Assembly (NCBI GenBank): GCA_910583615.1
Contig: CAJTXP010000009.1
Location: forward strand, 60,728 to 124,727
DNA from: an uncultured Lachnospiraceae bacterium
Lineage (GTDB): Bacteria; Bacillota; Clostridia; Lachnospirales; Lachnospiraceae
Direction of reading: 5' to 3'
Length of the DNA: 64,000 nt
In this document: piece by piece, positions 25,876 to 35,636 of the stretch
Position numbering within the stretch: position 1 is the stretch's first letter
Layout: each line of letters starts with the position of its first letter
Position numbers and translations under genes: made by a program
The notes under the pieces: generated by a model
Seen by the model: the letters and a program-made list of their open reading frames with translations, nothing else
Database searches by the model: none
What the model was told of the DNA's origin: nothing

Positions 25876-27723
25876 ATGTTTGATTATCGCATCGGAGCCG
25901 GAAATCCGGCTCGCCTGGGAGTGACCAGGAATGGGAAAGACATCAATTTTGCGGTAGTGGTACGCGACAGGAAAGACTGCTGTCTGCTTTTGTATAAAAA
26001 GGGGACGGAAGAGATTGCAGCAGAGCTTTCATTTACAGAGGAAATGAGGTTTGGAGATATCTGCGCCATGCAGATCGGCCGGTTTCCCGTTAATGAATAC
26101 GAATACAATTATCGGATAGACGGAGAAGTAACACCGGATCCCTATGCCGGGGTGATATGCGGAAAAGAAGAGTGGGGGACCCGTCCGGAAGGCGTGCATG
26201 CACTGCGTTCAGGCATACAGACAGAACGGTTTTCCTGGCAGGGGGACAGGCCGCTGATGCTTCCATATGAGGAATGTATTCTCTATGTAACGCATGTCAG
26301 AGGATTTACCATGGATCAATCCTCCGGCTCCCGTCATCCAGGAACTTTTGCGGGCATAAAGGAAAAAATTTCATATTTGAAAAGTCTGGGAATCAGCCAG
26401 CTGGAACTGATGCCGGTATATGAATTTGCAGAATACGAACCGAAGAGGCCGGCAAAAAAACACATGCCGGTGAGCAGAAGCGCCAAAGAGCGGATCAACT
26501 ACTGGGGATATGGAGACGCATATTATTTTGCGCCGAAGGCTTCCTACAGTGCATCCGGAAACCCGGTAAGGGAATTCAAGGAACTGGTGAGGGAGTTACA
26601 TAAAAACGGAATCGAACTGATCCTGGAATTTTATTTTCCGGTCAGGACAAATCCCCATATGATTCTGGACTGCATTCGCTACTGGGTGGCGGAATATCAT
26701 ATTGACGGGGTACATGTAAACAGTCAGGGAACTCCTCTTGGCAGTCTGGTTTTTGACCCGCAGCTTTCCTGTACAAAGATCATGAGTGAGAGCTTCCCGC
26801 TGGAGGAGTTTTATGAACCGGATTATGAGCCGGCATATCGGAGGCTTGCAGAATACAATGACGGCTTCCTTCAGAGATCAAGGCGGTTTCTGAAAGGGGA
26901 GGAAGGAATGCTCGGACAGATTGCCTTCTGCATGCGGCGGAATCCGGGGCAGCAGGCAGTCGTCAATTACATGGCATGCCATAACGGGTTCACGCTTGCA
27001 GACACCGTTTCTTATGATATAAAGCATAATGAAGACAATGGGGAGGAGAACAGGGACGGAAGTGATTATAACTGCAGCTGCAATTATGGGGAAGAGGGTC
27101 CCACCTCTTCAAGAAAATTAAAGCAGTTAAGAGAGAGGCAGGTTCGCAATGCGTTCCTTCTGGTGCTTTTGTCGCAGGGAGTTCCGGCAATCTATGGAGG
27201 AGACGAGATGGGGAACTCGCAGAGAGGAAATAATAATGTGTGGTGCCAGGACAATGAACTGGCCTGGATACAGTGGAGCAGGAAAAAAGCGGACCGAAGG
27301 CTCCGGGAATTTGTAAAAGACGCAGTTCAGTTTCGGAAAGATTCCAGAGCTTTTGGGCGTTCAAAGGAATATTCTATGAAAGATGGTCTGGCAAAAGGAA
27401 TGCCGGATCTGTCCTACCATGGGAAAAAGGCATGGTATGATGAATTTGAAAACGGTAACCGGCAGATGGGAATATTCTATGCCGGATGCTATACAGGAGG
27501 AGAGAACTGTTATGTGGCATATAATATGCATACTGCAGAGCACGAGCTGGCGCTGCCCATCCTTCCCAAAGAGGAGAGGTGGCATGTGATTGCAGATACC
27601 GGCAGAGAGGAACATGCGTTTTACTGTCCGGGGGAAGAACTGCTTCTTAACACGCAGAAGACGGTGATGGTTCCGCCAAGGACAATTCTGATACTGGCAG
27701 GTAAAAAAGATGAGACTGATTAA
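25876..27723 (+). CDS. GH13 glycogen-debranching/isoamylase-like protein, catalytic residues lost
   Basis: 615 residues with a CBM48-like N-terminal domain (about 1-115) and a GlgX/isoamylase-type barrel. Much of the fold is recognisable (GYGDAYYFAPKASYS, YWVAEYHIDGV, VPAIYGGDEMGNSQRGNNN), but the active site is not. The nucleophile loop that reads G-F-R-F-D in active enzymes is G-V-H-V-N here (Asn 282), and the HD of the last conserved region is HN (Asn 370, in CHNGFTL). The Glu of the acid/base region seems kept (Glu 305, in IMSESF). Loss of the nucleophile and the transition-state Asp predicts a non-hydrolytic role such as glycogen or glucan binding. Overlaps the DUF5662 gene by 14 bases. 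No sign of frameshift. Confidence 0.83.
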   Translation: MFDYRIGAGNPARLGVTRNGKDINFAVVVRDRKDCCLLLYKKGTEEIAAELSFTEEMRFGDICAMQIGRFPVNEYEYNYRIDGEVTPDPYAGVICGKEEWGTRPEGVHALRSGIQTERFSWQGDRPLMLPYEECILYVTHVRGFTMDQSSGSRHPGTFAGIKEKISYLKSLGISQLELMPVYEFAEYEPKRPAKKHMPVSRSAKERINYWGYGDAYYFAPKASYSASGNPVREFKELVRELHKNGIELILEFYFPVRTNPHMILDCIRYWVAEYHIDGVHVNSQGTPLGSLVFDPQLSCTKIMSESFPLEEFYEPDYEPAYRRLAEYNDGFLQRSRRFLKGEEGMLGQIAFCMRRNPGQQAVVNYMACHNGFTLADTVSYDIKHNEDNGEENRDGSDYNCSCNYGEEGPTSSRKLKQLRERQVRNAFLLVLLSQGVPAIYGGDEMGNSQRGNNNVWCQDNELAWIQWSRKKADRRLREFVKDAVQFRKDSRAFGRSKEYSMKDGLAKGMPDLSYHGKKAWYDEFENGNRQMGIFYAGCYTGGENCYVAYNMHTAEHELALPILPKEERWHVIADTGREEHAFYCPGEELLLNTQKTVMVPPRTILILAGKKDETD

Positions 27724-28285
27724 TATATGGAAGCATTTTTATACAATTACGGAGCATAAGATGCTGGTTGCACGGCATTGTTTTAAAGTAGGTATGTACT
27801 GGCAGGGAATCACTCATGATCTGTCCAAATATACTCCGGCGGAATTCTGGCAGGGATGTAAGTATTATCAGGGATTTCAGAGTCCAAACAATGCAGAGCG
27901 TGAGGATAAGGGATATTCCGCCGCATGGCTGCACCACAAGGGACGAAACAGGCACCATTATGAATACTGGATTGATTACAGCTTAAAGCCCGTAAAGTGC
28001 ATGGCGGGCATGAAGATGCCTTTAAAGTATGTAAATGAAATGGTTATGGACCGCATTGCCGCGTCAAAAGTATATGAAGGGAAGAAATACACCAGGCATT
28101 CACCGCTCGCCTATTATGAGCAGGGGAAGGGGAGTTATCTGATTCATGAAGAAACCAGAGAGCTTCTGGAATATATCCTGCACATGCTGGATGAAAAAGG
28201 CGAGGAAAAGACGTTCGCTTACATGAAAAAGTACATGGTAGGGAAGAAAGATTATCCGAAAATCAAAAAAATTAAAAAAAACTGA
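27710..28285 (+). CDS. DUF5662 family protein
   Basis: 191 residues, rich in His and Tyr, beginning MRLINIWKHFYTITEHKML. Conserved segments include YWQGITHDLSKYTPAEF and HHKGRNRHHYEYW, with a cluster of His residues that could bind metal. DUF5662 is common in Firmicutes and unassigned. It starts inside the 3' end of the GH13-like gene (14-base overlap) and so is translated with it. No signal peptide or membrane segment. A function cannot be given. Confidence 0.78.
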   Translation: MRLINIWKHFYTITEHKMLVARHCFKVGMYWQGITHDLSKYTPAEFWQGCKYYQGFQSPNNAEREDKGYSAAWLHHKGRNRHHYEYWIDYSLKPVKCMAGMKMPLKYVNEMVMDRIAASKVYEGKKYTRHSPLAYYEQGKGSYLIHEETRELLEYILHMLDEKGEEKTFAYMKKYMVGKKDYPKIKKIKKN

Positions 28286-28396
28286 AAAAAGAAGAAGGAT
28301 TTTCGGTTTTTGCGCAGTATATTATTAATATAGGGAATTTTACGATACAGGAAACTTTCGAAAATGTATTCAGAACTGCTGTAAAGGAGGGATGTT

Positions 28397-29404
28397 ATGA
28401 CGATCCGGGAAAAGACAGAGAACTGGGAAGAAGAGCGGCTGTGCCCATACGCGGCGCTGAGCAGAGATTCCAGGGGCAGGGACAGAGAGGAACCGCCCTG
28501 TGACATCCGTCCGGTTTATCAGAGGGACAGGGACCGTATTCTGCACTGCAAATCCTTTCGGCGTCTGAAACACAAGACACAGGTTTTCCTGACTCCCAAA
28601 GGAGACCATTACCGTACCCGGCTGACCCATACGCTGGAAGTGGCTCAGAACGCCCGGACCATAGCCAGGGCGCTCAGACTGAATGAAGATCTGACAGAGG
28701 CCATTGCACTGGGACATGACCTGGGGCATACGCCTTTCGGACATGCCGGGGAGAGGGCGTTAGATGAGATCTGCAGTGAAGGGTTTGCTCATTACAGGCA
28801 GAGCGTGCGGATTGTGGAACGCCTGGAAAAGGGCGGAAGAGGGCTGAACCTGACCTGGGAAGTGAGAGACGGGATTCTCAATCATCAGATGACGGGAAAT
28901 GCGGCGACGCTGGAAGGAAAGATCGTCCGTTATTCGGATAAGATTGCATACATAAATCATGATGTGGATGATGCAATCCGGGGAGGAGTGATCCGGGAAG
29001 CAGATCTTCCAGAAGCTTATACGGATATTCTGGGGCATTCTACCAGGGAGCGGCTGAATATCATGATCCATGACATTGTGGAACAGAGTCAGGACAAGCC
29101 TGACATCCTGATATCAGAGGATATTCAGTATGCGTTTATGGGAATGCGGAAGTTCATGTTTGACAATGTGTATACGAATCCAAAAGCAAAAGGAGAAGAA
29201 CGGAAAGCGGAGAATATCGTAAAGGAGCTGTTTTATTATTATATGGAGCATCCGGAGCTTCTCCCCAATGAGTATGTGGAGCGGATGTGGCACTCCGGCG
29301 AGACGCAGGAGCGAAGCGTCTGCGACTATATTTCAGGTATGACGGATCAGTATGCCATATCCAAATTTCAGGAATTCTTTCTTCCGGATTCCTGGAAACT
29401 TTAA
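28397..29404 (+). CDS. dgt: dGTP triphosphohydrolase
   Basis: 335 residues of the HD superfamily. The HD motif is ALGHDLGHTPFGHAGE, with an upstream His in YRTRLTHTLEVAQ and a later Asp in YSDKIAYINHDVDD. The segment VYQRDRDRILHCKSFRRLKHKTQVF is typical of dGTPases (quoted as separate parts YQRDRDRI and SFRRLKHKTQVF). AAAGGAGG lies before the ATG. It hydrolyses dGTP to deoxyguanosine and triphosphate. It is the first gene of the dgt-dnaG-rpoD string, which is a frequent order in Clostridia. Seventeen bases separate it from dnaG. Confidence 0.92.
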   Translation: MTIREKTENWEEERLCPYAALSRDSRGRDREEPPCDIRPVYQRDRDRILHCKSFRRLKHKTQVFLTPKGDHYRTRLTHTLEVAQNARTIARALRLNEDLTEAIALGHDLGHTPFGHAGERALDEICSEGFAHYRQSVRIVERLEKGGRGLNLTWEVRDGILNHQMTGNAATLEGKIVRYSDKIAYINHDVDDAIRGGVIREADLPEAYTDILGHSTRERLNIMIHDIVEQSQDKPDILISEDIQYAFMGMRKFMFDNVYTNPKAKGEERKAENIVKELFYYYMEHPELLPNEYVERMWHSGETQERSVCDYISGMTDQYAISKFQEFFLPDSWKL

Positions 29405-29421
29405 CAGAAATCAGGTGTGAT

Positions 29422-31191
29422 ATGAGTTTTTATTCGCAGGACCTTGTGGAGGAGGTTCGTTCCGGAAGTGATATCGTGGATGTGATTTCCGGTTATATAA
29501 AGCTGCAGCGCAAGGGGAGCAATTACGTGGGTGTCTGTCCCTTTCATAATGACAGGAATCCTTCCATGTCCGTGAATCAGGCCAGACAGATCTATCACTG
29601 TTTCAGCTGCGGGGCAGGCGGGGATGTGTTCAAGTTTGTGATGGAATACGAGAACCTGACGTTTCCGGAGGCGATGAAAGTGCTGGCGGACCGTGCCGGC
29701 GTCACGCTTCCAGAGCAGGATCGTTCCAGAGAAGCAAGGCAGCAGGCGGATCTGAAAGCGCAGATCATGGAGCTGAATAAGCTGGCGGCAAAATATTATT
29801 ACTATACACTGAGGCAGCCTGCGGGAAAGCAGGGACTCGACTACCTGCTGGGAAGGCAGCTTACCAGGGAGACGATCCAGAAATTCGGGCTGGGCTATGC
29901 GGACAAATACAGCAGCAGCCTGTATCAGTATCTGAAGAGTAAGGGTTATTCGGATCAGCTGTTAAAAGAATCCGGGCTTATGCAGGTGGATGAAAAGCGC
30001 GGTATGTACGACAAATTCTGGAACCGGGTCATCTTCCCGATCATGGACACACATAACCGGGTTATTGGTTTTGGCGGAAGGGTGATGGGAGATGGGAAAC
30101 CCAAATATCTGAATTCCCCGGAGACGAAGGTTTTTGATAAAAGCCGGAATCTCTACGGACTGAATCTGGCACGGATGAGCCGGAAACCGAACATCATCCT
30201 TTGTGAAGGATATATGGATGTGATCGCCATGCATCAGGCGGGATTCAATCAGGCAGTGGCTTCTCTGGGAACGGCATTCACTCAGCAGCAGTCAGTGATA
30301 TTGAAACGGTATACCAATGAGGTGCTGCTTACCTATGACAGTGATGAGGCGGGGGTAAAAGCGGCGCTGCGGGCAATTCCAATCCTGAAGGATGCAGGGT
30401 TGACGGCGAAGATTATCCATATGGAGCCATACAAGGATCCGGATGAATTTATCAAGGCGGAAGGAACGGAGAATTTTCAGAAACGGATGGATGAGGCGGA
30501 GAGCAGCTTCTTTTTTGAGATCCGGATGCTGGAAAGGCAGTATGATTTCAGGGAACCGGAGAGTAAGACTGCATTCTTTCGTGCATTGTCCGGAAAGCTT
30601 CTGGAATTTGAGCAGGGAATTGAGAGGAATACCTACATAGAGGCAGCTGCTGAAAAATATCATCTGACGTATGAACAGCTTCTCCATATGGTAAATCAGA
30701 CAGGGGTGAAACTGGGCGGACTTACAAGAGCGCCTGCACCGGTCAGGGCTTCGGAACAGAAGAGGAAAAAAGCAGAAGACGGGAGCCTTCGTTCCCAGCG
30801 TCTTCTGATTACCTGGATGAGTTCCGGCGCACGGATGTTTCGGAATATCAGAAAATATGTGGAACCGGAAGACTTTACTGATCCTCTTTGCAGAAAAGTG
30901 GCGGAACTCCTTGCGGAACAGCTGGCCTCCGGAAAATTAAATCCTGCTTCCCTGTTTCAGTATTTTACAGAAGAAGAGGATCAGCAGAAGGTGTCCGCCA
31001 TGCTGCAGGGTACCATTCCGATGTTATCACCCAAAGAAGAGGAGGAAGCCCTGAAGGAGACGATACTCCGGGTAAAACAGACCAGTATCGCCTGGCAGAT
31101 GGAGCATATGGACCCGGGCGATGCAGAAACGATGCAGAATATCATACAGAAACGCCGGGAAATTGAGAAATTGCATATTTCTTTGGATTAA
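29422..31191 (+). CDS. dnaG: DNA primase
   Basis: 589 residues. The start at 29422 gives the normal N-terminus MSFYSQDLVEEVRSGSDIVD. The CHC2 zinc finger is visible as CPFHNDRNPSMSV ... HCFSCGAGG. The TOPRIM catalytic core follows (ILCEGYMDVIAMHQAG and LLTYDSDEAG). The C-terminal helicase-binding region is shorter and divergent, as usual. It makes RNA primers for replication. Translated after dgt and 37 bases before rpoD, the classic macromolecular-synthesis order, lacking rpsU. Confidence 0.95.
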   Translation: MSFYSQDLVEEVRSGSDIVDVISGYIKLQRKGSNYVGVCPFHNDRNPSMSVNQARQIYHCFSCGAGGDVFKFVMEYENLTFPEAMKVLADRAGVTLPEQDRSREARQQADLKAQIMELNKLAAKYYYYTLRQPAGKQGLDYLLGRQLTRETIQKFGLGYADKYSSSLYQYLKSKGYSDQLLKESGLMQVDEKRGMYDKFWNRVIFPIMDTHNRVIGFGGRVMGDGKPKYLNSPETKVFDKSRNLYGLNLARMSRKPNIILCEGYMDVIAMHQAGFNQAVASLGTAFTQQQSVILKRYTNEVLLTYDSDEAGVKAALRAIPILKDAGLTAKIIHMEPYKDPDEFIKAEGTENFQKRMDEAESSFFFEIRMLERQYDFREPESKTAFFRALSGKLLEFEQGIERNTYIEAAAEKYHLTYEQLLHMVNQTGVKLGGLTRAPAPVRASEQKRKKAEDGSLRSQRLLITWMSSGARMFRNIRKYVEPEDFTDPLCRKVAELLAEQLASGKLNPASLFQYFTEEEDQQKVSAMLQGTIPMLSPKEEEEALKETILRVKQTSIAWQMEHMDPGDAETMQNIIQKRREIEKLHISLD

Positions 31192-31228
31192 GGATAAAAT
31201 ATGAACAATTATGGAAGGAAGAACCAGT

Positions 31229-32329
31229 ATGGAAGAAAATATGGTGAAATTCAGTGAAAAATTGAAAGAGCTGCTGGCGACTGCAAGGAAAAAGAAGAAT
31301 GTTCTGGAGTATCAGGAGATCAGCGACTTTTTCAATGATATGGAGCTGGATGCGGAAAAGTTTGAGAAAATTCTGGATTTTCTTGAACAGAACAATATCG
31401 ATGTGCTTCGCATCACGGATGATGATGACGATAATATTATCCTGAGTGATGAAGACGATGTGGATGTAGAGCAGATCGATCTGTCTGTTCCGGACGGCGT
31501 GAGCATTGAGGATCCGGTCCGCATGTATTTAAAAGAAATCGGCAAGGTTCCGCTCCTGAGCGCTGAAGAAGAGATCGATCTGGCAAAGCGGATGGAGCTG
31601 GGAGACGAAGAGGCGAAAAAACGCCTGGCTGAGGCCAATCTCCGTCTTGTGGTCAGTATTGCAAAACGCTATGTGGGCAGAGGCATGCTGTTTCTTGACC
31701 TGATCCAGGAAGGTAATCTTGGCCTGATTAAGGCAGTGGAAAAGTTTGATTATCGAAAAGGCTATAAGTTCAGTACTTATGCGACCTGGTGGATCCGTCA
31801 GGCGATCACAAGAGCGATTGCCGATCAGGCGAGAACGATTCGTATTCCGGTGCACATGGTGGAAACCATCAACAAGCTGATTCGGGTATCCAGACAGCTG
31901 CTTCAGGAACTGGGAAGAGAACCACAGCCGGAAGAAATTGCGGAAGAGATGAGTATGCCGGTGGAGCGGGTCCGGGAGATATTGAAGATCTCTCAGGAAC
32001 CGGTATCTTTGGAGACTCCGATTGGCGAAGAGGAAGACAGTCATCTGGGAGACTTCATTCAGGATGACAATGTGCCGGTTCCGGCAGAAGCAGCGGCCTT
32101 TACGCTTTTGAAGGAGCAGCTTGTGGAAGTTCTGGGGACTCTGACAGAGCGGGAGCAGAAAGTACTCCGTCTGCGTTTTGGGCTGGATGACGGACGGGCA
32201 CGTACACTGGAAGAGGTAGGCAAGGAATTCAATGTGACCCGTGAAAGAATCCGTCAGATTGAAGCGAAGGCGCTCAGAAAGCTTCGCCATCCAAGCAGGA
32301 GCCGGAAGCTGAAGGATTTTCTGGATTAG
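31229..32329 (+). CDS. rpoD: Primary sigma factor (sigma 70 / SigA)
   Basis: 366 residues. Region 1.1 is short and acidic (a run of Asp at residues about 61-85). Regions 1.2 to 4.2 are complete: DPVRMYLKEIG, the very conserved region 2 (RLVVSIAKRYVGRGMLFLDL, then GNLGLIKAVEKFDY and FSTYATWWIRQAI), region 3 and the region 4.2 helix-turn-helix (TLEEVGKEFNVTRERIRQIE). The start at 31229 is chosen over 31211 because GGAAGGA lies 10 bases upstream. It is the housekeeping sigma; the TTGACA/TATAAT promoters in this window should be read by it. Confidence 0.96.
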   Translation: MEENMVKFSEKLKELLATARKKKNVLEYQEISDFFNDMELDAEKFEKILDFLEQNNIDVLRITDDDDDNIILSDEDDVDVEQIDLSVPDGVSIEDPVRMYLKEIGKVPLLSAEEEIDLAKRMELGDEEAKKRLAEANLRLVVSIAKRYVGRGMLFLDLIQEGNLGLIKAVEKFDYRKGYKFSTYATWWIRQAITRAIADQARTIRIPVHMVETINKLIRVSRQLLQELGREPQPEEIAEEMSMPVERVREILKISQEPVSLETPIGEEEDSHLGDFIQDDNVPVPAEAAAFTLLKEQLVEVLGTLTEREQKVLRLRFGLDDGRARTLEEVGKEFNVTRERIRQIEAKALRKLRHPSRSRKLKDFLD

Positions 32330-32338
32330 GAGAAAGAC

Positions 32339-33082
32339 ATGCAGTTGTCTAAAAGGATGCAGCGTCTGGCTTCCCTGGTAACGGAAGGGAACCGGCTGGC
32401 GGATGTGGGAACGGACCATGGTTATGTTCCGATTGCACTGCTTCGGGAGAAAAGGATACCTTCGGCTGTTGCAATGGATGTGAATCAGGGACCGCTTGCC
32501 CGCGCCGGGGAACACATCCGGGAATCCGGGCTTTCTACATATATAGAGACCCGCCTGTCGGACGGGCTTTTAAAGCTTGAGGCAGGGGAGGCGGATACCG
32601 TGCTGGTCGCCGGAATGGGCGGGATGCTGATCCGGCGGATTCTGGAAGGAGGCGGACATTGTCTGCACACAGTGAAGGAGCTGATACTGCAGCCGCAGTC
32701 AGATATCCATCGGGTGAGGGAATGGCTGTATGAGAATGGATATCAGATTACAGCCGAGGATATCGTGGAGGAAGACGGAAAATATTATTCAATGATGCGT
32801 GCAGTTCATGGAGAGGAGCGGAAACTCCGTCAGGCAGAGCTGTATTATGGTAAACTGGATATCCAGAGGTCGCGGGAGGTGTTGTATTCCTGTCTTCAGG
32901 AGGAGCTTTTAAGAAATCGAAAAGTTATGGAGATACTGAAACAGAACGGACAGGCAGGGACGCGGCGCGCGGCGGAAGTGGCGGAAAGCATCGAACGGAT
33001 CAGCCGGTGCTGTCAGGAAGCTGCCGTGCTGATCCGGACGCCTGGCAGGGCAGAGAATGGAAAGGAGGTTTTCCTTGTATGA
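32339..33082 (+). CDS. trmK: tRNA (adenine(22)-N1)-methyltransferase
   Basis: 247 residues of the TrmK (YqfN) family. The N-terminal class I methyltransferase signature is present: RLADVGTDHGYVPIALL, AMDVNQGP and VLVAGMGGMLIRRIL. It methylates N1 of A22 in tRNAs using S-adenosylmethionine. It lies 9 bases after rpoD, the usual position, and its stop overlaps the start of the next gene. Confidence 0.92.
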   Translation: MQLSKRMQRLASLVTEGNRLADVGTDHGYVPIALLREKRIPSAVAMDVNQGPLARAGEHIRESGLSTYIETRLSDGLLKLEAGEADTVLVAGMGGMLIRRILEGGGHCLHTVKELILQPQSDIHRVREWLYENGYQITAEDIVEEDGKYYSMMRAVHGEERKLRQAELYYGKLDIQRSREVLYSCLQEELLRNRKVMEILKQNGQAGTRRAAEVAESIERISRCCQEAAVLIRTPGRAENGKEVFLV

Positions 33083-33849
33083 AATGCAGTGAGATATGCA
33101 CTCTGATCGAACAGGAGTATTCACCGGAATATGCCTGTGACTGGGATAATGTGGGACTGCTGGCAGGCAGGCGTGATAAAGAAGTGAAGAAGATTCTGCT
33201 GGCGCTGGATGCAACGGATGAAGTGGTGCATATGGCGGTGGAGAAAGAAGCAGATATGTTGATTACGCATCATCCCATGATCTTTTCACCAGTCAGGCGG
33301 GTAACGGATGAGGACATGACTGGAAGAAGGCTGATCACGCTGATCCGGCAGGATATCTCGTACTATGCCATGCATACTAATTATGATACCAGGGGAATGG
33401 CAGACCTGGCGGCAGGGCTTTTGAAACTTGATGAATGTACGGTTCTGGAAGAGGTCAGGGATGGAGAAGGAATTGGAAGAGTCGGTCTTCTTCCCAGGCG
33501 CATGACGCTTGAAGAATGCGCCGGACTGGTAAAGAAGGTATATGATATTCCCAGTGTGAGGCTGTTTGGTCCGCCGGATACAGAAGTCCGCCTGGCGGCT
33601 GTCTGCCCCGGAGCCGGGAAGAGTACCATGAAAGAGGCGCTGCGTTTTGGCTGCGATGTATATATTACAGGGGATATCGACCATCATACCGGGATTGATG
33701 CGGTGGATCAGGGACTCTGCATTATTGATGCAGGTCACTATGGGATCGAACATATATTTATGAAAGATGTCAGGGACTATCTGGAGAAAGTACTGGCAGG
33801 GGTGCGTATGGAATGCGTGCCCGTAAAACATCCGTTCACAGTCGTATAA
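33079..33849 (+). CDS. Nif3-like dinuclear metal centre protein
   Basis: 256 residues. Start at 33079 follows AAAGGAGG and overlaps the trmK stop (ATGA). Signature segments: ACDWDNVGLLAGR, ADMLITHHPMIFSPV with the paired His ligands, and VYITGDIDHH near the C-terminus. The family forms hexameric toroids with two metals per subunit, annotated as a GTP cyclohydrolase I type 2 homologue; its true function is uncertain. The trmK-nif3 pairing is conserved across Firmicutes. Confidence 0.92.
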   Translation: MKCSEICTLIEQEYSPEYACDWDNVGLLAGRRDKEVKKILLALDATDEVVHMAVEKEADMLITHHPMIFSPVRRVTDEDMTGRRLITLIRQDISYYAMHTNYDTRGMADLAAGLLKLDECTVLEEVRDGEGIGRVGLLPRRMTLEECAGLVKKVYDIPSVRLFGPPDTEVRLAAVCPGAGKSTMKEALRFGCDVYITGDIDHHTGIDAVDQGLCIIDAGHYGIEHIFMKDVRDYLEKVLAGVRMECVPVKHPFTVV

Positions 33850-33923
33850 AATGAAATCCGGATCATGAGCAAATGCCTGCAGTGGGCCGGAAAACAACTG
33901 GACATAAAAAGGGGGTCGTACAT

Positions 33924-35576
33924 ATGAAACAGATCGTTGTGGAAGGAAAGAAAAGAGAAGTGCCGGACGGCATGACTTATCTGGAACTTGCGAAAGAATA
34001 TCAGAAGAATTATTCCCATGATATCGTGCTGGTGTTGGAAAACGGCAAAATGCGGGAGCTGTTTCGGAAAGTGGAGGATGACAGTACCGTGACGTTTTTG
34101 ACAACCGGGCACATCGACGGACATAAGACCTATAAGCGCAGCGCGACGCTGCTTCTTCTGAAGGCCATTTTCGACGTGGCGGGAAAAGAGGTGGTTACAG
34201 GCATCAAGGTGCACTTTTCTGTTAGCCAGGGATATTATTGTACAAGCAGATATCTGGCGCCGGACGATAAGTTTCTTGCCGGAGTGCAGGCGCGTATGGA
34301 AGAACTGGTGTCGCAGTCGATTCCCATCAGGAAAAAGACGATTCCGGTGGAAGAGGCGATTGAGAATTTCTCGCGCCGGGGTATGACGGATAAGGCGAAA
34401 CTGTTCTGGTACCGGAGAAGTTCGACGGTTAATATCTATGAACTGGACGGTTTTGAGGATTATTATTATGGATATATGGTGCCAGATACCGGTTATCTGA
34501 AATATTTCAGACTGATTCCATATGATGAAGGATTTGTGCTGGAATTTCCGCCGGCGAAAACACCGGAGACTTTCGGTCCTTTTAAACCGGAGCAGAAGCT
34601 GTTCATGACGCTCAAAAATTCCACAAAGTGGAGTGAGGTGCTGGAGGTGGCGACGATCGGCGCACTGAATGAGCAGATCACCTGTGGAAAGATCGGCGAT
34701 ATTATACTGGCGCAGGAGGCGATCATGGAAAAGCAGCTGGGAAATATTGCGGCTCAGATCGCATCTCAGAAGGACAAAAAGCTGATCATGATTGCGGGTC
34801 CGTCGTCATCCGGTAAGACAACATTCTCCCACAGGCTGTCCATTCAGCTTCTGGCGCATGGACTGCGGCCGCATCCGATCGCTGTGGACAACTATTTTGT
34901 GGAACGGGAGGATACGCCAAAGGACGAGGAAGGAAATTATAATTTCGAATGCCTCGGCGCCATGGATATTGATCTGTTTAATACGCAGATGAGCGCTCTG
35001 CTCGGGGGAGAGGAAGTATCCATGCCGACTTTCAATTTCCTGACCGGGAAGAAGGAGTATAAAGGAAATACTCTGAAGCTTGGAGCGGAGGATGTTCTGG
35101 TCATTGAGGGGATTCACTGCCTGAATGATGCACTGTCTCACTCTCTGCCGAAGGAGAACAAATTCAAGATCTATCTGAGTGCATTAACCCAGTTGAATAT
35201 TGACGAGCATAACCGGATTGCTACGACTGACGGCCGCCTGATCCGGCGTATGGTCAGGGATGCCAGGACCAGAGGGGCTGGTGCGAAAAAGACCATCTCC
35301 ATGTGGGCGTCTGTGCGCCGGGGAGAGGATGAGAATATTTTTCCGTATCAGGGAGATGCAGATGTAATGTTCAATTCTGCGCTGATCTATGAGCTGTCGG
35401 TGCTGAAGCAGTATGCAGAGCCCCTGCTGCTTGGAATAAGGCAGGGAGAACCAGAATATACAGAGGCAAAGAGACTTTTGAAGTTCCTCAATTATTTTCA
35501 GGGAATCGACAGCAACCTGGTGCCCAACAATTCGATCCTGAGAGAATTTATCGGAGGATCCTATTTTAATGTGTAG
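33924..35576 (+). CDS. Uridine kinase-like protein with N-terminal TGS/ThrRS-like domains
   Basis: 550 residues. Residues about 1-60 are a TGS domain (VEGKKREVPDGMTYLELAKE) and 65-260 resemble the second additional domain of threonyl-tRNA synthetase, both without aminoacylation function. The C-terminal kinase has a Walker A motif GPSSSGKTT near residue 293, then the uridine/phosphoribulokinase-type VDNYFVEREDTPKDEEG and LVIEGIHCLNDAL. The start at 33924 has AAAAGGGGG upstream. The predicted activity is phosphorylation of uridine or cytidine, but the appended domains suggest a broader or different substrate. It may be co-transcribed with the preceding Nif3-like gene. Confidence 0.88.
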   Translation: MKQIVVEGKKREVPDGMTYLELAKEYQKNYSHDIVLVLENGKMRELFRKVEDDSTVTFLTTGHIDGHKTYKRSATLLLLKAIFDVAGKEVVTGIKVHFSVSQGYYCTSRYLAPDDKFLAGVQARMEELVSQSIPIRKKTIPVEEAIENFSRRGMTDKAKLFWYRRSSTVNIYELDGFEDYYYGYMVPDTGYLKYFRLIPYDEGFVLEFPPAKTPETFGPFKPEQKLFMTLKNSTKWSEVLEVATIGALNEQITCGKIGDIILAQEAIMEKQLGNIAAQIASQKDKKLIMIAGPSSSGKTTFSHRLSIQLLAHGLRPHPIAVDNYFVEREDTPKDEEGNYNFECLGAMDIDLFNTQMSALLGGEEVSMPTFNFLTGKKEYKGNTLKLGAEDVLVIEGIHCLNDALSHSLPKENKFKIYLSALTQLNIDEHNRIATTDGRLIRRMVRDARTRGAGAKKTISMWASVRRGEDENIFPYQGDADVMFNSALIYELSVLKQYAEPLLLGIRQGEPEYTEAKRLLKFLNYFQGIDSNLVPNNSILREFIGGSYFNV

Positions 35577-35636
35577 GGCCTGTGCATGCAGGCTGTGAAG
35601 GTTTGACAGAATCTGAGGACCTGGAAAGCAGGTATT

